Origin: Enoplolaimus lenunculus
Taxonomy: Eukaryota; Nematoda; Enoplea; Enoplida; Thoracostomopsidae
NCBI GenBank assembly: GCA_030248215.1
Contig: JASANG010001399.1
Location: 1 to 64,000, forward strand
DNA: 64,000 nt
Direction of reading: 5' to 3'
The notes beneath the pieces were generated by a model. That model was given only the letters and a program-made list of their open reading frames with translations. It was not told the DNA's origin and ran no database searches. The position numbers were made by a program, and so were the translations under genes. Every line of letters starts with the position of its first letter. Within the stretch, counting starts at the first letter, position 1. Below are positions 10,600 to 22,244 of the stretch, piece after piece.

Positions 10600-11310
10600 T
10601 TTGACTTTTCTTGCTTTTATGTGCACACTTTATATTTGACTTTTCTGATTTTTATATGGTACGAACTTTACATTTGAGTTGGCTCGCCTATATGGTACGC
10701 TAACATTTGACTTTTCTCGCTTTTATGTACATACTGAACATTTGACTTTTCTCGCTTTTATATACATACTGAACATTTGACTTTTCTCGCTTTTATGTAC
10801 ACACTGTACATTTGACTTTTCTCGCTTTTATGTACACACTTTACATTTAACTTTTCTCATTTTTATAAGATACGAACTTTACATTTGAGTTGGCTCGCCT
10901 ATATGGTACGCTAACATTTGACATTTCTCGCTTTTATGTAAATACTGAACATTTGACGTTTCTCGCTTTTATGTACATACTGAACATTTGACTTTTCTCG
11001 CTTTTATGTACACACTGTACATTTGACTTTTCTCGCTTTTATGTGTACACTTTACATTTAACTTTTCTCATTTTTATAAGATACGAACTTTACATTTGAG
11101 TTGGCTCGCCTATATGGTACGCTAACATTTGACTTTTCTCGCTTTTATGTACATACTGAACATTTGACTTCTCTCGCTTTTATGTACATACTGAACATTT
11201 GACTTTTCTCTCTTTTATGTACATACTGAACATTTGACTTTTCTCGCTTTTATGTACACACTGCACATTTGACTTTTCTCGCTTTTATGGAATTACTTTG
11301 CATTTGACTT
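10600..11310 (+). repeat. 35-bp minisatellite with ~211-bp higher-order period
   Basis: About 20 copies of CATTTGACTTTTCTCGCTTT followed by TATGTACATACTGAA. A variant containing GAGTTGGCTCGCCTATATGG recurs at about 10677, 10887 and 11099, that is every six units (about 211 bp). This shows amplification in blocks. The array is missing from the paired right copy of the element (12257-14197), so it arose or was lost after the copies separated. Confidence 0.9.
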
Positions 11311-11523
11311 CAGTTCGTTTATACTGTAGGCACCATTCGTGTAGGCTATAAACTTCTTATCTACCTGCATTCTAAACTTAGAGTTCTCGTGTGAAAGGCA
11401 CTGATAGCCTACATTAACGATTTAAACTTTGTTAGGAGCTGTGCTGTAATTGTGTTTATTTCGACTTTCCAAATTTAGACAGACTTTTCTGCATAAAAAA
11501 TGAGAAGAATTAATCGTTAATTC

Positions 11524-12050
11524 AATTGAACAATTTGATCTCATACAACTACTTGAAACAAGAGAGTCGAACACGGACGGATCAACACAAACAGGGTATT
11601 GCACCACACCCAAATCACACAAACTGAACCAACACAAACGGAATCCGCACATACAAGCGCAAAGACACAAAGCACCAGCAACTCATTAGATAACACCACT
11701 CAAACGGAATATTTAGTGCAACGTTCATCTAAACAAACCACGCACGAACATATTGAGTTGCTAGAAACACTCAACAGAATCAAACAAAAAATATATCACA
11801 CACAGCAATATCACATACAAAACAAAATCACCAGAACACTGAAAAAACACAAGCCCAGCAGTTTGCAGCACTTAGAAGCTTCCAGAAAAGGCAGATAGAA
11901 AAGGACATACACGAGGCATATGAAATTCGAGTTGACAGATTTACTTAAATTCCAAACATTTCTGAGTTCGACACGATTGAACAATTTGAAACCACATTCA
12001 AAGATACTATTTGTCGCGTCAGCAAATTTTTGTTCGATTTGGAGCTATAA
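11524..12050 (+). pseudogene. Broken TQTE-rich ORF of the long-TIR element (left copy)
   Basis: This is homologous to the minus-strand ORF at 12572-13091. It encodes a Thr/Gln-rich N-terminal part with repeated TQTE motifs, a helical ELLETLNRIKQ segment, and a C-terminal part ending FDLEL before a TAA. Relative to the right copy it has lost one base near 11600 (frameshift) and carries an in-frame TAA near 11947 where the right copy has a Lys codon. I do not recognise the family. No catalytic motif of any transposase, integrase or polymerase is visible. Confidence 0.6.
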
Positions 12051-12256
12051 AAACACTGGCAGGTTTGATTTAAGGTTTTCTTGTCCAACCGCTGCGTTCG
12101 CGCAGGTTTATCCTTTATTTAACTAACATGTTGCATGACTCTGCATGACCTGCGGCTGCTTGCACAGCTACCAGGGGCGGCCCTTCGGCGATGGGATGGT
12201 CTGGCCATGTGCTGGGCTGAGGATTATCCCCCGTGGACCATTGCAAGATTCACAGT

Positions 12257-14197
12257 AGTGAGAAAATGGGGTTTTGCACCCTCCACCTCCACATGTGGAT
12301 GTGGAGGAATTTTCAGTGCACCACTATCCTCAACATGTGGAGGTGGAGGAGGAACATAAATGCTACTGTGAATCTTGCAATGGTCCACGGGGGATAATCC
12401 CCAGCCCAGCACAAGGCCAGACCACCCCATCGCTGAAGGGACCGCCCCTGGTAGTTGTGCAAGCAGCCGCAGGTCATGTAGAGTCATGCAACATGTTATT
12501 TAAATATAGGACAAACCTGCGGGAACGCAGCGGTTGGACAAGAAGACCTAAAATCAAACCTACTAGTGTTTTTATAGCTCCAAATCGAACCACCATTTGC
12601 TGGTGCGACAAATAGTATCTTTGAGTGTGGTTTCAAATTGTTCAATCGTGTTGAACTTAGAAATGTTTGGAATTTTAGTAAATCTGTCAACTCGAATTTC
12701 ATATGCCTCGTGTATGTCCTTTTCTATCTGCCTTTTCTGGAAAGTTTGCTGCAAACTGCTGGGCTTGTGTTTTTTCAGTGCTCTGGTTATTTGGATTTGT
12801 ATGTGATATTGCTGTGTGTGATATTCTTTGTTTGATTCTGTTGAGTGTTTCTAGCAACTCAATATGTTCGTGTGTGGTTTGTGTAGATGAACTTTGCACT
12901 AAATATTCCGTTTGAGTGGTGTTATCTAATGAGTTGCCGGTGCTTTGTGTCTTTGTGCTTGTATGTGCGGATTCCGTTTGTGTTGGTTCAGTTCGTGTGA
13001 TTTGGGTGTGGGTACAATGCTCTGTTTGTGTTGATTCGTCCATGTTCGACTCTCTTGTTTCAAGTAGTTGTATGAGTTTAAATTGTTCCATTGAATTAAC
13101 GATTAATTCTTTTACAATATCAGAGTGAGTAGAAATCTATAATTAAATACTATATATACCTTATGCGTAATTCGTGAAACTATCAATTTGTTGAAAATAA
13201 CTAGGGGTAATAAGGAAAGCTTCCTAGAATATTTAACCTTGGTAATCTAAACGTGGTAAAAAATGAAATTTTGACAATCATTTTACTTACTTCGTTAATT
13301 TTTAGTTTGTTTAAAATTGTGTTTTAATTTCTGAGTTTGGTTTTTGCTGATTTACCTTTTCACTTTCGTTACCCTTGAAACCCGACAACCATGTTTGGTC
13401 ATTATATATTGTTGAACCAGCATATTACTCTAAACTAGCAGGTTTGAAACTTTAGCGTATGAACACGTCGAATGTATACACCATAGGACCAATTTTGCAC
13501 TGATGTGTGCATTATAAGGTGAATGACTCAATAATAACAGTCTTGTTGCCTTGGCTTGTATATGCACTGAATACACTGTTGGTTTCTTTATACGTGCAAG
13601 CCAAGCAAATGCATAACACGTAGTATGTGTTGCACTTTAAGGTTCATATTGCGTTTTCAACAGTTCTCTTTGGTGTGTTTTAGAGCTAAAATGACCATCA
13701 CGTTGTGTTTGCGTTTTGGCCAGTTACTGTGCGGGCCCATGTTGTATATACGGAATACAAGCCGTCTTTATACGTGCAAGCCAAGCAAATGCATACCACG
13801 TAGTATGCGTAGTATGGGTTGCAGGTAAAGGTTCGCATTACGCTTTCAGCAATTTTCTCTTATTTGTTTTACAGCTGAACGTAGATGAGTTTTCTTATAT
13901 ATTATAATTTAGCCTAATTTTCCAATTGGGTTACTCCGACATGTTGTTTTAGTTTGTACAGCGCGCAGGTTTATCCTATATTTATTTAACTAACATATTG
14001 TCTGACTGCATGGCCTGCGGCTGCTTGCGCAGCTACCAGGGGTGGCCCCTTCGGCGATGAGGTTGTCTGGCCATGTGCTGGGCTGTAGATTATCATCCGT
14101 GGACCACTGCAAGATTCACAGTAGCGTTTATGTTCCTCCTCCTCCTCCACCTCCACATGTGGTGGTGGAGGATGCAAAACCCCATTTTCTCACAACT
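12257..14197 (-). mobile_element. Long-TIR transposon-like element, right copy (complete ends)
   Basis: Read on the minus strand, it starts at about 14197 with GTTGTGAGAAAATGGGG and ends at about 12257 with CCCCATTTTCTCACTAC, so both TIR modules (roughly 200-240 bp) are present. Each module contains CCTCCACCTCCACATGTGG-type palindromes. It is tail to tail with the left copy, producing an imperfect palindrome of about 4.4 kb. Internal homology to the left copy covers the TQTE ORF and the GCACGTATAAAG-containing blocks but not the minisatellite. Confidence 0.65.
12572..13091 (-). pseudogene. TQTE-rich ORF of the long-TIR element (right copy), frameshifted
   Basis: An ATG at 13091 opens a 130-codon frame (MEQFKLIQLLETRESN start, several TQTE repeats, helical ELLETLNRIKQ segment) ending at 12699. 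The homologous C-terminal part continues in another frame (12754-12572, ending WWFDLEL). Compared with the left copy the break is a small deletion near 12745. The ancestral product was perhaps 170 residues or more, possibly longer upstream. Function unknown. Repeated TQTE motifs and a predicted coiled coil could suggest a DNA- or self-binding accessory protein, but this is a guess. Confidence 0.55.
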
Positions 14198-15146
14198 GTC
14201 CACAGTTAAGTCAGGGTACCTAAGCCTAAGTCCAAGCAAAAAAATAATTCCATGCTTAATCTTACTGGCAGTCACGCGGAAAAACGCCCTACCCTATTCC
14301 ATTTATGCACTCAATAAATTTACTAAAATTTGTTGAAAATGGAGTTAATACAAATGAAAAGTTTAGGTTGCGGAGCAAAATACACCACAGTAATACATAA
14401 CGATAACATGGTCACAAGGTCACCAAGGGGCGAGAAAAGCATGCCCTTATGGATGTCTTTATTCAACGCAAACCGCTTTGCCAAGGGATCCGAGCTCTAA
14501 CCTCAGTCAATGAACCAAAAAACAGCTAATTTTTAAATGGTTTTAATGATAAAAGTTGGTTAAGTTTTCTCGCTGTAAAGTTGGTAAGTTAATTTGCCAA
14601 GATTTGCTGATGACCTTATAGACAAGAGCCTACAATATATACTTCTTGCATGGTACAAAACGTACCAGCTCGCGTTGCTTTTTTGTCCGACCCTCGCATC
14701 TACCGGGGCTACCTAGTACCTATATAACCATTTGAAACACGCAATAGGATTTAACAACCAGTGTATACTCTTGTCTGAAGAGTGACTATCGCGAAACATC
14801 ACGCGTCCGCATCCAGATCTGGTTACTGTGATAGGGAAATCTAATTAGGCCCAAACATCAAACCTTTGCTCTTCGGACCCTCGAATTGCTAACATTTCCC
14901 TGAATTTAATACTAAAATTGCATCTGGCTTCTACCTTGCTTTGCTCGCAAGGTTTTTCTCATTTTTTCTTTTGCGGTTTGCCATACAAATCGCATGACTT
15001 TTACGTATTTCCCGGAACAGATGCACCCTAAACTAAAAGTTCTGCGTTGGAATTTATACAAAAAATACTCTCGATTTTCGATCACTGCGTCCACGCGAAT
15101 CTTAAAATTGTGTTGATGATGACTACGGTCAGTCCGGCCAACACAC

Positions 15147-15310
15147 GAAAAGTATTTCAGAATTTATTCAGAAAAGTATGTTCTGTGGCAAATCTGAAAA
15201 GTTTTTCTGATATTTAAGACAATTTTCTAAAAATAACTGGAAAACGTTTATTTTCAGACTTTATTTCAGAAGTTTTTAGAAAACTTTTCTGTAAACAGAA
15301 ATACTTTTCA
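15147..15310. mobile_element. Putative MITE with GAAAAGTATTTC ends
   Basis: The inverted ends GAAAAGTATTTCAG and CAGAAATACTTTTC enclose about 160 bp that is itself rich in complementary CTGAAAAGT/ACTTTTCTG blocks. Target duplication not resolved. Confidence 0.5.
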
Positions 15311-15597
15311 AGTGCACCTTGCTTATTATTTTTCTTAAATGTAAGGAATTTTTTTAAATATCAGAAATATTATTTTGAGTGACTACATTCATCTTGTTCC
15401 TCAGTCCGTTGATCAAAATTATAAAAGTTGTTTGCAAGATTAAAACTCACGGAATACACTTTGGTGTCGGTTTTCCATGAATTGCCTAAGTATATGTATG
15501 CTTCCCTCGTCAGAAATTTTGGTATTCGCCCGTGGTATTGAACCTGACATATATTTTGCTCAGGACTTGAACCTCACCATTTTTCAAACATCGGCTA

Positions 15598-15943
15598 CAC
15601 TCTAAAAACTTAAACTTTAAATTATAGCTTAACTAAACTTGAATATTAGTTTAAGTAGAACTTAAATGGCTGGACGGACTAACTAAACTAAAATTTTAAG
15701 TTTTACTTAAACTAACGTGTTTTTAAGTTTAACACGAGTTTAAGTAATCTTATTTTTAGTTTAAGTAACAAGTGCAGCCGGTGTATCTAAGAGTTCATTA
15801 AGTTTAGCTTAAACTGAAAAGAAGTAAAATTTTAAATGAGTTTAAACATAAGCCTACCAGTTAGTTTTGATAATCTAGAAAGTTAGTTTAATACTGGTGG
15901 ATTAGCTTAAGCTTAAATCAAGTTAGTTTAAGCTTTTAGAGAG
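15598..15943. mobile_element. TA-flanked MITE (CACTCTAAAA ends)
   Basis: The inverted ends CACTCTAAAAACTTAAACTT and AGTTTAAGCTTTTAGAGAG are flanked by TA on both sides (15596-15597, 15944-15945). The interior is AT-rich and full of AGTTTAAG/CTTAAACT. This suits a Tc1/mariner-like or similar non-autonomous element. Confidence 0.65.
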
Positions 15944-16611
15944 TACGCTCTTGTTTTTTGTTTGAAAATTTAGAAAGCGCCAGGACCGCAATATTTGTTT
16001 TTGTTTCGTCTTTCATATACAGTAAGTTCTTGGACGGTATTAGCGCTTCTTAAGTGCATCAAATAGGACCACTGGTGCTAGGGGCCGCAAAGTTGAAGTT
16101 AGCTTTAAAGAATTGATACAAAACGCGTCGTGGTTCTCAATTCCTGCCAATAAAACAGTAACAAGTTACCACGGTATGTTTTCATTGGTTTTATAAATTT
16201 TTCGAACCCTCAATCAAAATAAGGACATAGATACCTTACGATTTTTAAATGCCAAAAATGTATGTAAGGTTGCGTTTAGGTCTGCCATTATGTAAGCTAA
16301 CTATATAAAAACCATGGCAGGGACGGCTTTAGACGGATGGGTTTAGGAATCCGATCCCACCACCGGACCCGCAAAAGGTGCAAATTTTGAATCGAACTTT
16401 AACGCTATAGTTTCTTTGTGGTTCTTGTTTGCTTCGCTCGCGAGCTTTCCCTCACTATTTTTAACCCTTGTTTGGCCAGACTATTTTTACGCATACCCTC
16501 AAATTTCGCCAGGCACTCTTTCGAACATCTTTTACTTGAGATTGTACCGTATCGAAATGAAAGTAATACTGAGTTAAGCAGTACCATACAGAGCCCTTGA
16601 CGAAAATTTTG

Positions 16612-16693
16612 CTGCGGATGCGGTGGGACTTAAACACACGACATAGGGGAATACCGGTCCGCTGCTTTAACCGCTGCGCTACGCAGCCATGCA
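16612..16693 (-). repeat. tRNA-like sequence (SINE head or tRNA pseudogene)
   Basis: The minus strand reads GCTGCGTAGCGCAGCGGTTA (box A-like) and GTTTAAGTCCCACC (box B-like), 5-10 bp from consensus spacing. No clean acceptor-stem pairing is seen, so I do not call a functional tRNA. It lies just outside the foldback element at 16784. Confidence 0.5.
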
Positions 16694-16889
16694 AACTTTT
16701 CGCTACAATGGCTCTGTATACTGCAAGTTTGGTACTTAGTATTTATTATGATTTCGTCAATGTCACTTGTTCTTGCGTCTCACGGCCAATGTATAGCACA
16801 GGGGCTTCCAGTTTTCCACGGTAGAAAACTTATAACCAGGAGTGCAGCGCAGCCACTCCTGTATGACGGCTAAGTATTTCGCTGATTTG

Positions 16890-18590
16890 GTAGGAAAATT
16901 ATTAATGCCTATATTTTACGCTGGGTTGGTAGGGAAATCTGAAGGATAGGTTTTGGTTGGAAAACGGAAAAAGTGGAAAATTCTAATGCCTAGATTTTCC
17001 CCTGGGTTGGTAGGGAAAATCTGAAGCATAGGTTTTGGTTGGAAAACGGGAAAAGTGTAAAATTCTAATGCCTAGATTTTTCACCTGGGTTGGTAGGGAA
17101 ATCTGAAGCATGGGTTTTGGTTGGAAAACGGGAAAAGTGGAAAATTCGAATGCCTAGATTTCCCCTGGGTTGGTAGGGAAAATCTGAAGCATAGGTTTTG
17201 GTTGAAAAACGGGAAAAGTGGAAAATTGACATGCCTAGATATTTTCTTGGTCAGTAAGAGAAATCTAAAGCGATGGTTGGAAAACGGGAAAAGTGGAAAA
17301 GTGGAAAATTCAAGCGTAGGGCATAGGTTCTGGTTGGAAAGCGGGAAAAGTGGAAAATTCTAATGCCTAGATTTTTCCCCTGGGTTGGTAAGGAAAATCT
17401 GAAGCATAGGTTTTGGTTGAAAAACGGGAAAAGTGGAAAATTCTAATGCCTGGATTTTTTTCGCTGGGTTGGTAGGGAAAATCTGAAGCATAGGTTTTGA
17501 TTGGAAAACGGGAAAAGTGGAAAATTCCAATGCCTAGATTTTTATCCTGGGTTGGTAGGGAAAACCTGAAGCAAAGGTTTCGGTTGGAAAACGGGAAAAG
17601 TGGAAAATTCTAATACCTAGATTTTTTCGCTGGGTTGGTAGGGAAAACCTGAAGGAAAGGTTTCGGTTGGAAAACGGTAAAAGAGAAAAATTCAAGCCTA
17701 AGGCAGCATAGGTTTTGGTTGGAAAACGGGAAAAGTGGAAAATTTTAATGCCTAAATATTTACCTTTGGGTTGGTAGGGAAAATCTGAAGCATAGGTTTT
17801 GGTTAGAAAACGGGAAAAGTGGAAAATTTTAATGCTAAGATTTACCCTGGCTTGGTAGGGAAAATCTGGAGCATTGGTTTTAGCTGGAAAACCGGAAAAG
17901 TGGAAAATTTTAATGCCTAAATTTTTACCTTTGGGTTGGTAGGGACAATCTGAAGCACAGATTTTGGTTGGAAAACGGGAAAAGTGGAAAATTTTAATGC
18001 TTAGATTTACCCTGGCTTGGTAGGGAAAATCTGAAGTATAGATTTTGGTTGGAAAACGGGAAAAGTGGAAAATTTCAAGGCCTAGATTTACCTTAGGTTG
18101 GTAGGGAAAATATGAAGCAAAGGTTTTGGTTGGAAAATGGGAAAAATGGAAAATTTAAAGGTCTAGATTTACCTTAGGTTGGTAGGGAAAATGTGAAGCA
18201 TAGGTTTTGGTTGGAAAACGGGAAAAGCGGAAAATTTAAAGGCCTAGATTTACCTTCGGTTGGTAGGGAAAATCTGAAGCATAGGTTTTGGTTGGAAAAT
18301 GGAAAAAGTGGAAAATTTCAATGCCTAGATTTACCCTAGGTTGGTGGGGAATATCTGAAGCATAGGTTTTGGTTGGAAAACGGGAAAAGTTGAAAATTTT
18401 AATGCCTAGACTTACCCTGGCTTGGTAAAGAAAATCTGAAGCATAGGTTTTGGTTGAAAACGGGAAAAGTGGAAAATTTAAAGGCCTAGATTCACCTTAG
18501 GTTGGTAGAAAATATATGAAGCATAGGTTTTGGTTGAAAAATGTGAAAAGTAGAAAATTTAAACGCCTAGATTTACCCTGGGTTGGAAGT
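16890..18590 (+). repeat. 83-bp minisatellite array (plus orientation, ~20 copies)
   Basis: The monomer contains TTGGTAGGGAAAATCTGAAG, then CATAGGTTTTGGTTGGAAAA, then CGGGAAAAGTGGAAAATTCT and AATGCCTAGATTTTTCCCC. Copies diverge by point changes and small deletions. All open frames here are by-products of the repeat. Confidence 0.95.
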
Positions 18591-19099
18591 CAGCGACGAC
18601 CAAATTTGATATATTTATGTTCCCTCGGCTTTCCGGCCATTGGCCAACAACGTCTTTAAAACGAAGTAAAACTTTTTTACAACCTTAAGGCGTCACTCAA
18701 AGCGTCGACTTTGTTAACAGACTTATGTTCTGATAATACTGGGCCACTCGGTGGAATCTTGTTTTGACCAATCTTGTGCTGGGACTATCATAATCTGATA
18801 TATTTAATAGTCATGTATTATTTCGGGTAAATGCTCTGCTCATTTAGGTTTAACTGTGTAAAGTAGATTTTGTTCATTGCACTGTTCCGCTCCGAGGTTT
18901 CTTGTTTTGACCAGTGTCGAAATATATTGCCTGTTAGTTTGTAGGATGTAACCGGAGGTGAAAAATGCCAGATCCGGAGCCGGAAGTGAACAAAAGTAGC
19001 CGAAACCGGAGATGATGCCGCAGGTGAGGTGAAATCAGGTCGTTGAAATGATATTTAACTTGTTAATTTTAGCAAATATCTGCTATGTGTTGTTAAATC

Positions 19100-19735
19100 G
19101 TTCCATTGGAATTTTCCACTTTTCCCATTTTCCAAACAAAAACTATGCTTTAGATTTTCCCTTCCAAATAAGGGGAAATCTAGACGTAGAAATTTTCCAC
19201 TTTTCCCGTTTTAAAAACATAACCAATGCTTCAGAATTTTCCTACCAACCCAGGGTAAATTTAGGCGTTTAAATTTTCCATCCCGTTTTCCAACCAAAAC
19301 CTATGCTGCAGATTTTCCCTACCAACCAAGGGAAAATCTAGACGTTTAAATTTTCCACTTTTCCCATTTTCCACCCAAAACCTATGCTTCAAATTTTCCC
19401 TACCAACCCAGGAATAATGTAAGCTTTTAAAATTTCCACTTTTCCCGTTTTCCAAACAAACTTTTACACTACAGATTTTCCCTACCAACCAAGGGAAAAT
19501 CAAGGCGTTTAAATTTTCCACTTTTCCCGTTTTCCAACCAAAAACCTATGCTTCAAATTTTCCCTACCAACCCAGGAATAATATAAGCTTTTAAATTTTC
19601 CACTTTTCCCGTTTTCCAAACAAACTTTACACTACAGATTTTCCCTACCGAACCAGGGAATATGCAGGCTTATGAATTTTCCACTTTTCCACAGCAAAAC
19701 CTATGCCCGCGATTTTTCCTACCAACCAGTGAAAA
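19100..19735 (-). repeat. 83-bp minisatellite array (inverted orientation, ~7 copies)
   Basis: The same monomer as at 16890-18590, on the opposite strand (CCACTTTTCCCGTTTTCCAA, CAGATTTTCCCTACCAACC). Together with the left array it forms the arms of the foldback element. Confidence 0.95.
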
Positions 19736-19835
19736 ATCAGGTCGTCATACAGGAGTGGCTGCGATGCACTCCTGGTCGTAAGTTTTCCACCCTGGAAAAG
19801 TGGAAGCCCCTGATCTATACATGGGCCCGTCTCAC

Positions 19836-22240
19836 GAACTTAGAAGCTATTATCTTAAATTCATATAAACTTTTGACTGCAGATTTGTAAGGAACTTTGC
19901 AAATATATTCTATATTTGAATTTCCTTACCATTTTCCTGGCTTCACAATTATTATAGACTAAAACTAAAATATGAAAACACAAGAAATTCAAACAAATTT
20001 AAATATTTTCGTTGATATTCGCTGTAAGAATATGTATTTTTACTTTCGGAAAATTAGTTGTTTGTAAACAAGCAACTTTGAGAAAAAACGTAAAATATAT
20101 CCTACTGTTGTCTTATATACTTCTAAATACCGAACTATGGTCAGTTATTATATACTTACTGTTTTACAGACGAAAAACAAACATTTGAACTCACGAACTT
20201 GCTCATCTTATAGCGCAGTTAAAATTTATCGCTAATTCTTAAAAAATTTTCATGGGTAATTTTGGCCAGGACGGCCCTAAAAGTAACAGGGGCCGTTACT
20301 TTTATTCTCGTCCTCCTACACCTTTTTTGAATTTTACTTTTGTGCCAACGTACAGATAACATATATCAAATACTCAACTCCATTTTGAACCGTACGTATG
20401 CATCCTCTCATGTCTTTTCAATGTTTTCACATTTTTCCATTTTCTCTATGTCGGTTCTTTTTTCAATTGTTTCAACAATTTTCCGCCACGTTTCCTGTCG
20501 ATACAAGCGAGAAATGATCACTCACACTTCGCTATTTTGTAATTTCGTGGCATTTAAAATGTTGATCTCGTTTTTCGAGCCTTACTTAATTTAGTGATGA
20601 GCACTGGTTTTTTTCGTGTTCAATTATCCGGCCAATTCTTGTTGTGCATCGTCTTAACAAAGTAAACTCAGCGATATTTTGTACAGTTCGTAAACCACGC
20701 CACAAAATAAGTAAACAAATTCTTAACTTTTTGCAAAACCTTTTGTTGACGCTAGCAATCTGTAAGAAATAAAACTTTACGGATATGAATTTCAGGCCCA
20801 AAATTAAGTGTCAAAGTCGTGAGATGTTGAGTTAAATTTGTGCTCAAAATGTCCGATCAGGTGTCCAGTTTATGCTTTGGAATATTATTCATCTAAAAAC
20901 AAGAGCTCATAACTTCTTTAAAATGGAAAAAAAGCAAAATATTAGAAGCGAGCCTTTAACAGTCTTTCAGTAACCCAGTATCTCAAACACTGCTTTAATA
21001 CTGCGACCGGAATGTTCAACCGGTCTACTGTCCTAGTGTGCTAAAAGGAGCGTGCCCAACTTACAAACATAACTCTAACCAAAAGCCTAAGCCAAGGCTT
21101 AAGAATCCTAGTCTCTAAATCTTTCAGTCACCATGTCTACCACAGCGAGCAGGCCCCTATAAGGAACACGGGCCAAAACTTCAATTTCGGCAAAATTAAA
21201 ACATCACAAAAAGTTGCTAAAATACAAAAAGGTTGAATGCAGACGTTTATTTTGAATCTTTTAACGAAATTTTTAACAATACACTACCTGTTAAACGCAA
21301 AGTTTTTCATCCGTTATAGGACATTCGGCCAATGTTACTTTAAGGGGCGTAACAGTAGATTAAGTGCATTCCTATGCCTAAGCCTAAACGTTGCAAAAAT
21401 GTTTTCCTAATCCTAAACGTAAGCCTAAGTAAAAAAAGTGTAATCTAGAATATAAACCTACTCTTTTATGGACCCACCAGAAACCTGGACGCCCTTTAAA
21501 GTAACATGGACCGGACAGGTCCCCTTAAAAAGTAACATGGGCCGGATATTCAATGACGATATTAATAGTTAAGTAGAAGATTCTTACACAAGTACCGAAA
21601 CGGCATTTAACAAGGTAGACGTATTTCCTAAATTTCATTTCACTCAAACGTAATTACAGTTTAATTTTACTTAACCATGTTTCAGTTCTGGCAAATCTTG
21701 ACTGCAAATATTAATATCTGCGCAAAAACAATAGCGTAAAATTTAAATTATTTTGATTAGTTTTGTGAAAAGTTCAAAATCTATAGGAAAGGTTACTTAT
21801 CTGCCTCAACGAATTTCAATTATTTATTAATTTATGAAGTTTCTAATTTCAGTTTGAACTTTGTATTTTTTTGTTCAAAAATATAAAAAAGAATCATAAC
21901 AACAGCTGTTTGTTCATTTCGGATTGCATGTTTTCAAACACTGACTATGCTTTATATGGTAATTTTATTTCTCAATAATCAGTAGAAACATATTACAAAT
22001 TAAGCCAAAAAATGTCATCCCAAGATGTCTCGGATTTTCAGTGTTTCAGTCTCCTAGTGGGAAGACGTCTAAGAATAACACGGGCCGCAATGTGCAACGA
22101 ACGTTTCACACGAGTTAAAAAATTAATTGTTCTATAAATAGGAAATAGAAAATGGCAACGCTCTATGATTACTTAAAATTTTTTCCCACCACGGTACTAA
22201 CACCTCAGCCTGTAAAACGTAAGTTCAAATCTACGTAGCA
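19836..22240. other. Intergenic, no gene seen
   Basis: AT-rich DNA with several decayed GGCC-family fragments (around 20270-20300 and 21050-21175) and one recognisable copy (21327-21543). The short open frames lack splice signals or protein-like composition. Confidence 0.5.
21327..21543 (+). mobile_element. GGCC-family MITE, subfamily with CCTGGACGCC end
   Basis: It starts GGCCAATGTTACTTTAAGGG and ends AGTAACATGGGCC. Flanking 8-mers GGACATTC (21319-21326) and GGATATTC (21544-21551) match 7 of 8. The right TIR appears twice in a row (21478-21512 and 21513-21543), a small terminal duplication. The core contains CCTAAGCCTAAACG-type hexamers. Confidence 0.8.
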
Positions 22241-22244
22241 TCTA

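Larger units (their letters stand above)
9757..12255 (+). mobile_element. Long-TIR transposon-like element, left copy (end truncated)
   Basis: The left end (about 9757-10030) is a GC-rich module. It begins GTGAGAAAGTGGGGG, contains palindromic CCTCCACCTCCACAGGTGG/CCACATGCGGAGGTGGAGG, and ends near AGGATAAACCTGCG. An inverted copy of the inner part (12090-12250) closes the right side but stops at ATTCACAGTA, where the right copy begins, so about 110 bp of the right TIR is missing. The interior holds a 35-bp minisatellite and a broken TQTE-rich ORF on the plus strand. No transposase is visible. Target duplications could not be identified. Confidence 0.65.
14200..16600. other. Gene-free stretch with small MITEs
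   Basis: It holds a TTAGGC-type fragment (about 14215-14260), a decayed dispersed repeat with TTGCATCTGGCTTC...GCTTTGCTCGC (about 14920-14970, related to pieces near 16420, 30600, 40020, 41480 and 42670), and two TIR elements listed separately. No coding exon recognised. Confidence 0.5.
16784..19827. mobile_element. 3-kb foldback element of the GGCC TIR family
   Basis: The left end reads GGCCAATGTATAGCACAGGG; the right end in reverse complement reads GGCCCATGTATAGATCAGGG. Inverted homology continues inward for roughly 100 bp on each side (GGGGCTTCCA, then CCAGGAGTGCAGCGCAGCC). The flanks carry a perfect 8-bp duplication, CGTCTCAC (16776-16783 and 19828-19835). The interior consists of two oppositely oriented 83-bp minisatellite arrays separated by about 500 bp of unique spacer. 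No transposase is encoded. TIR start and target-duplication length match the small TTAGGC elements, so it is a non-autonomous relative mobilised by the same unknown machinery. Confidence 0.85.

Noticed and set aside
10600..11310. CRISPR-like array of regularly spaced repeats
   Set aside because: The 35-bp units are contiguous with no unique spacers, and the window is eukaryotic; it is a minisatellite.
17121..17363. Open frames across the 83-bp repeats (GKSGKFECLDF-like peptides)
   Set aside because: The peptides repeat only because the DNA repeats; frames break between copies and no domain is recognisable.
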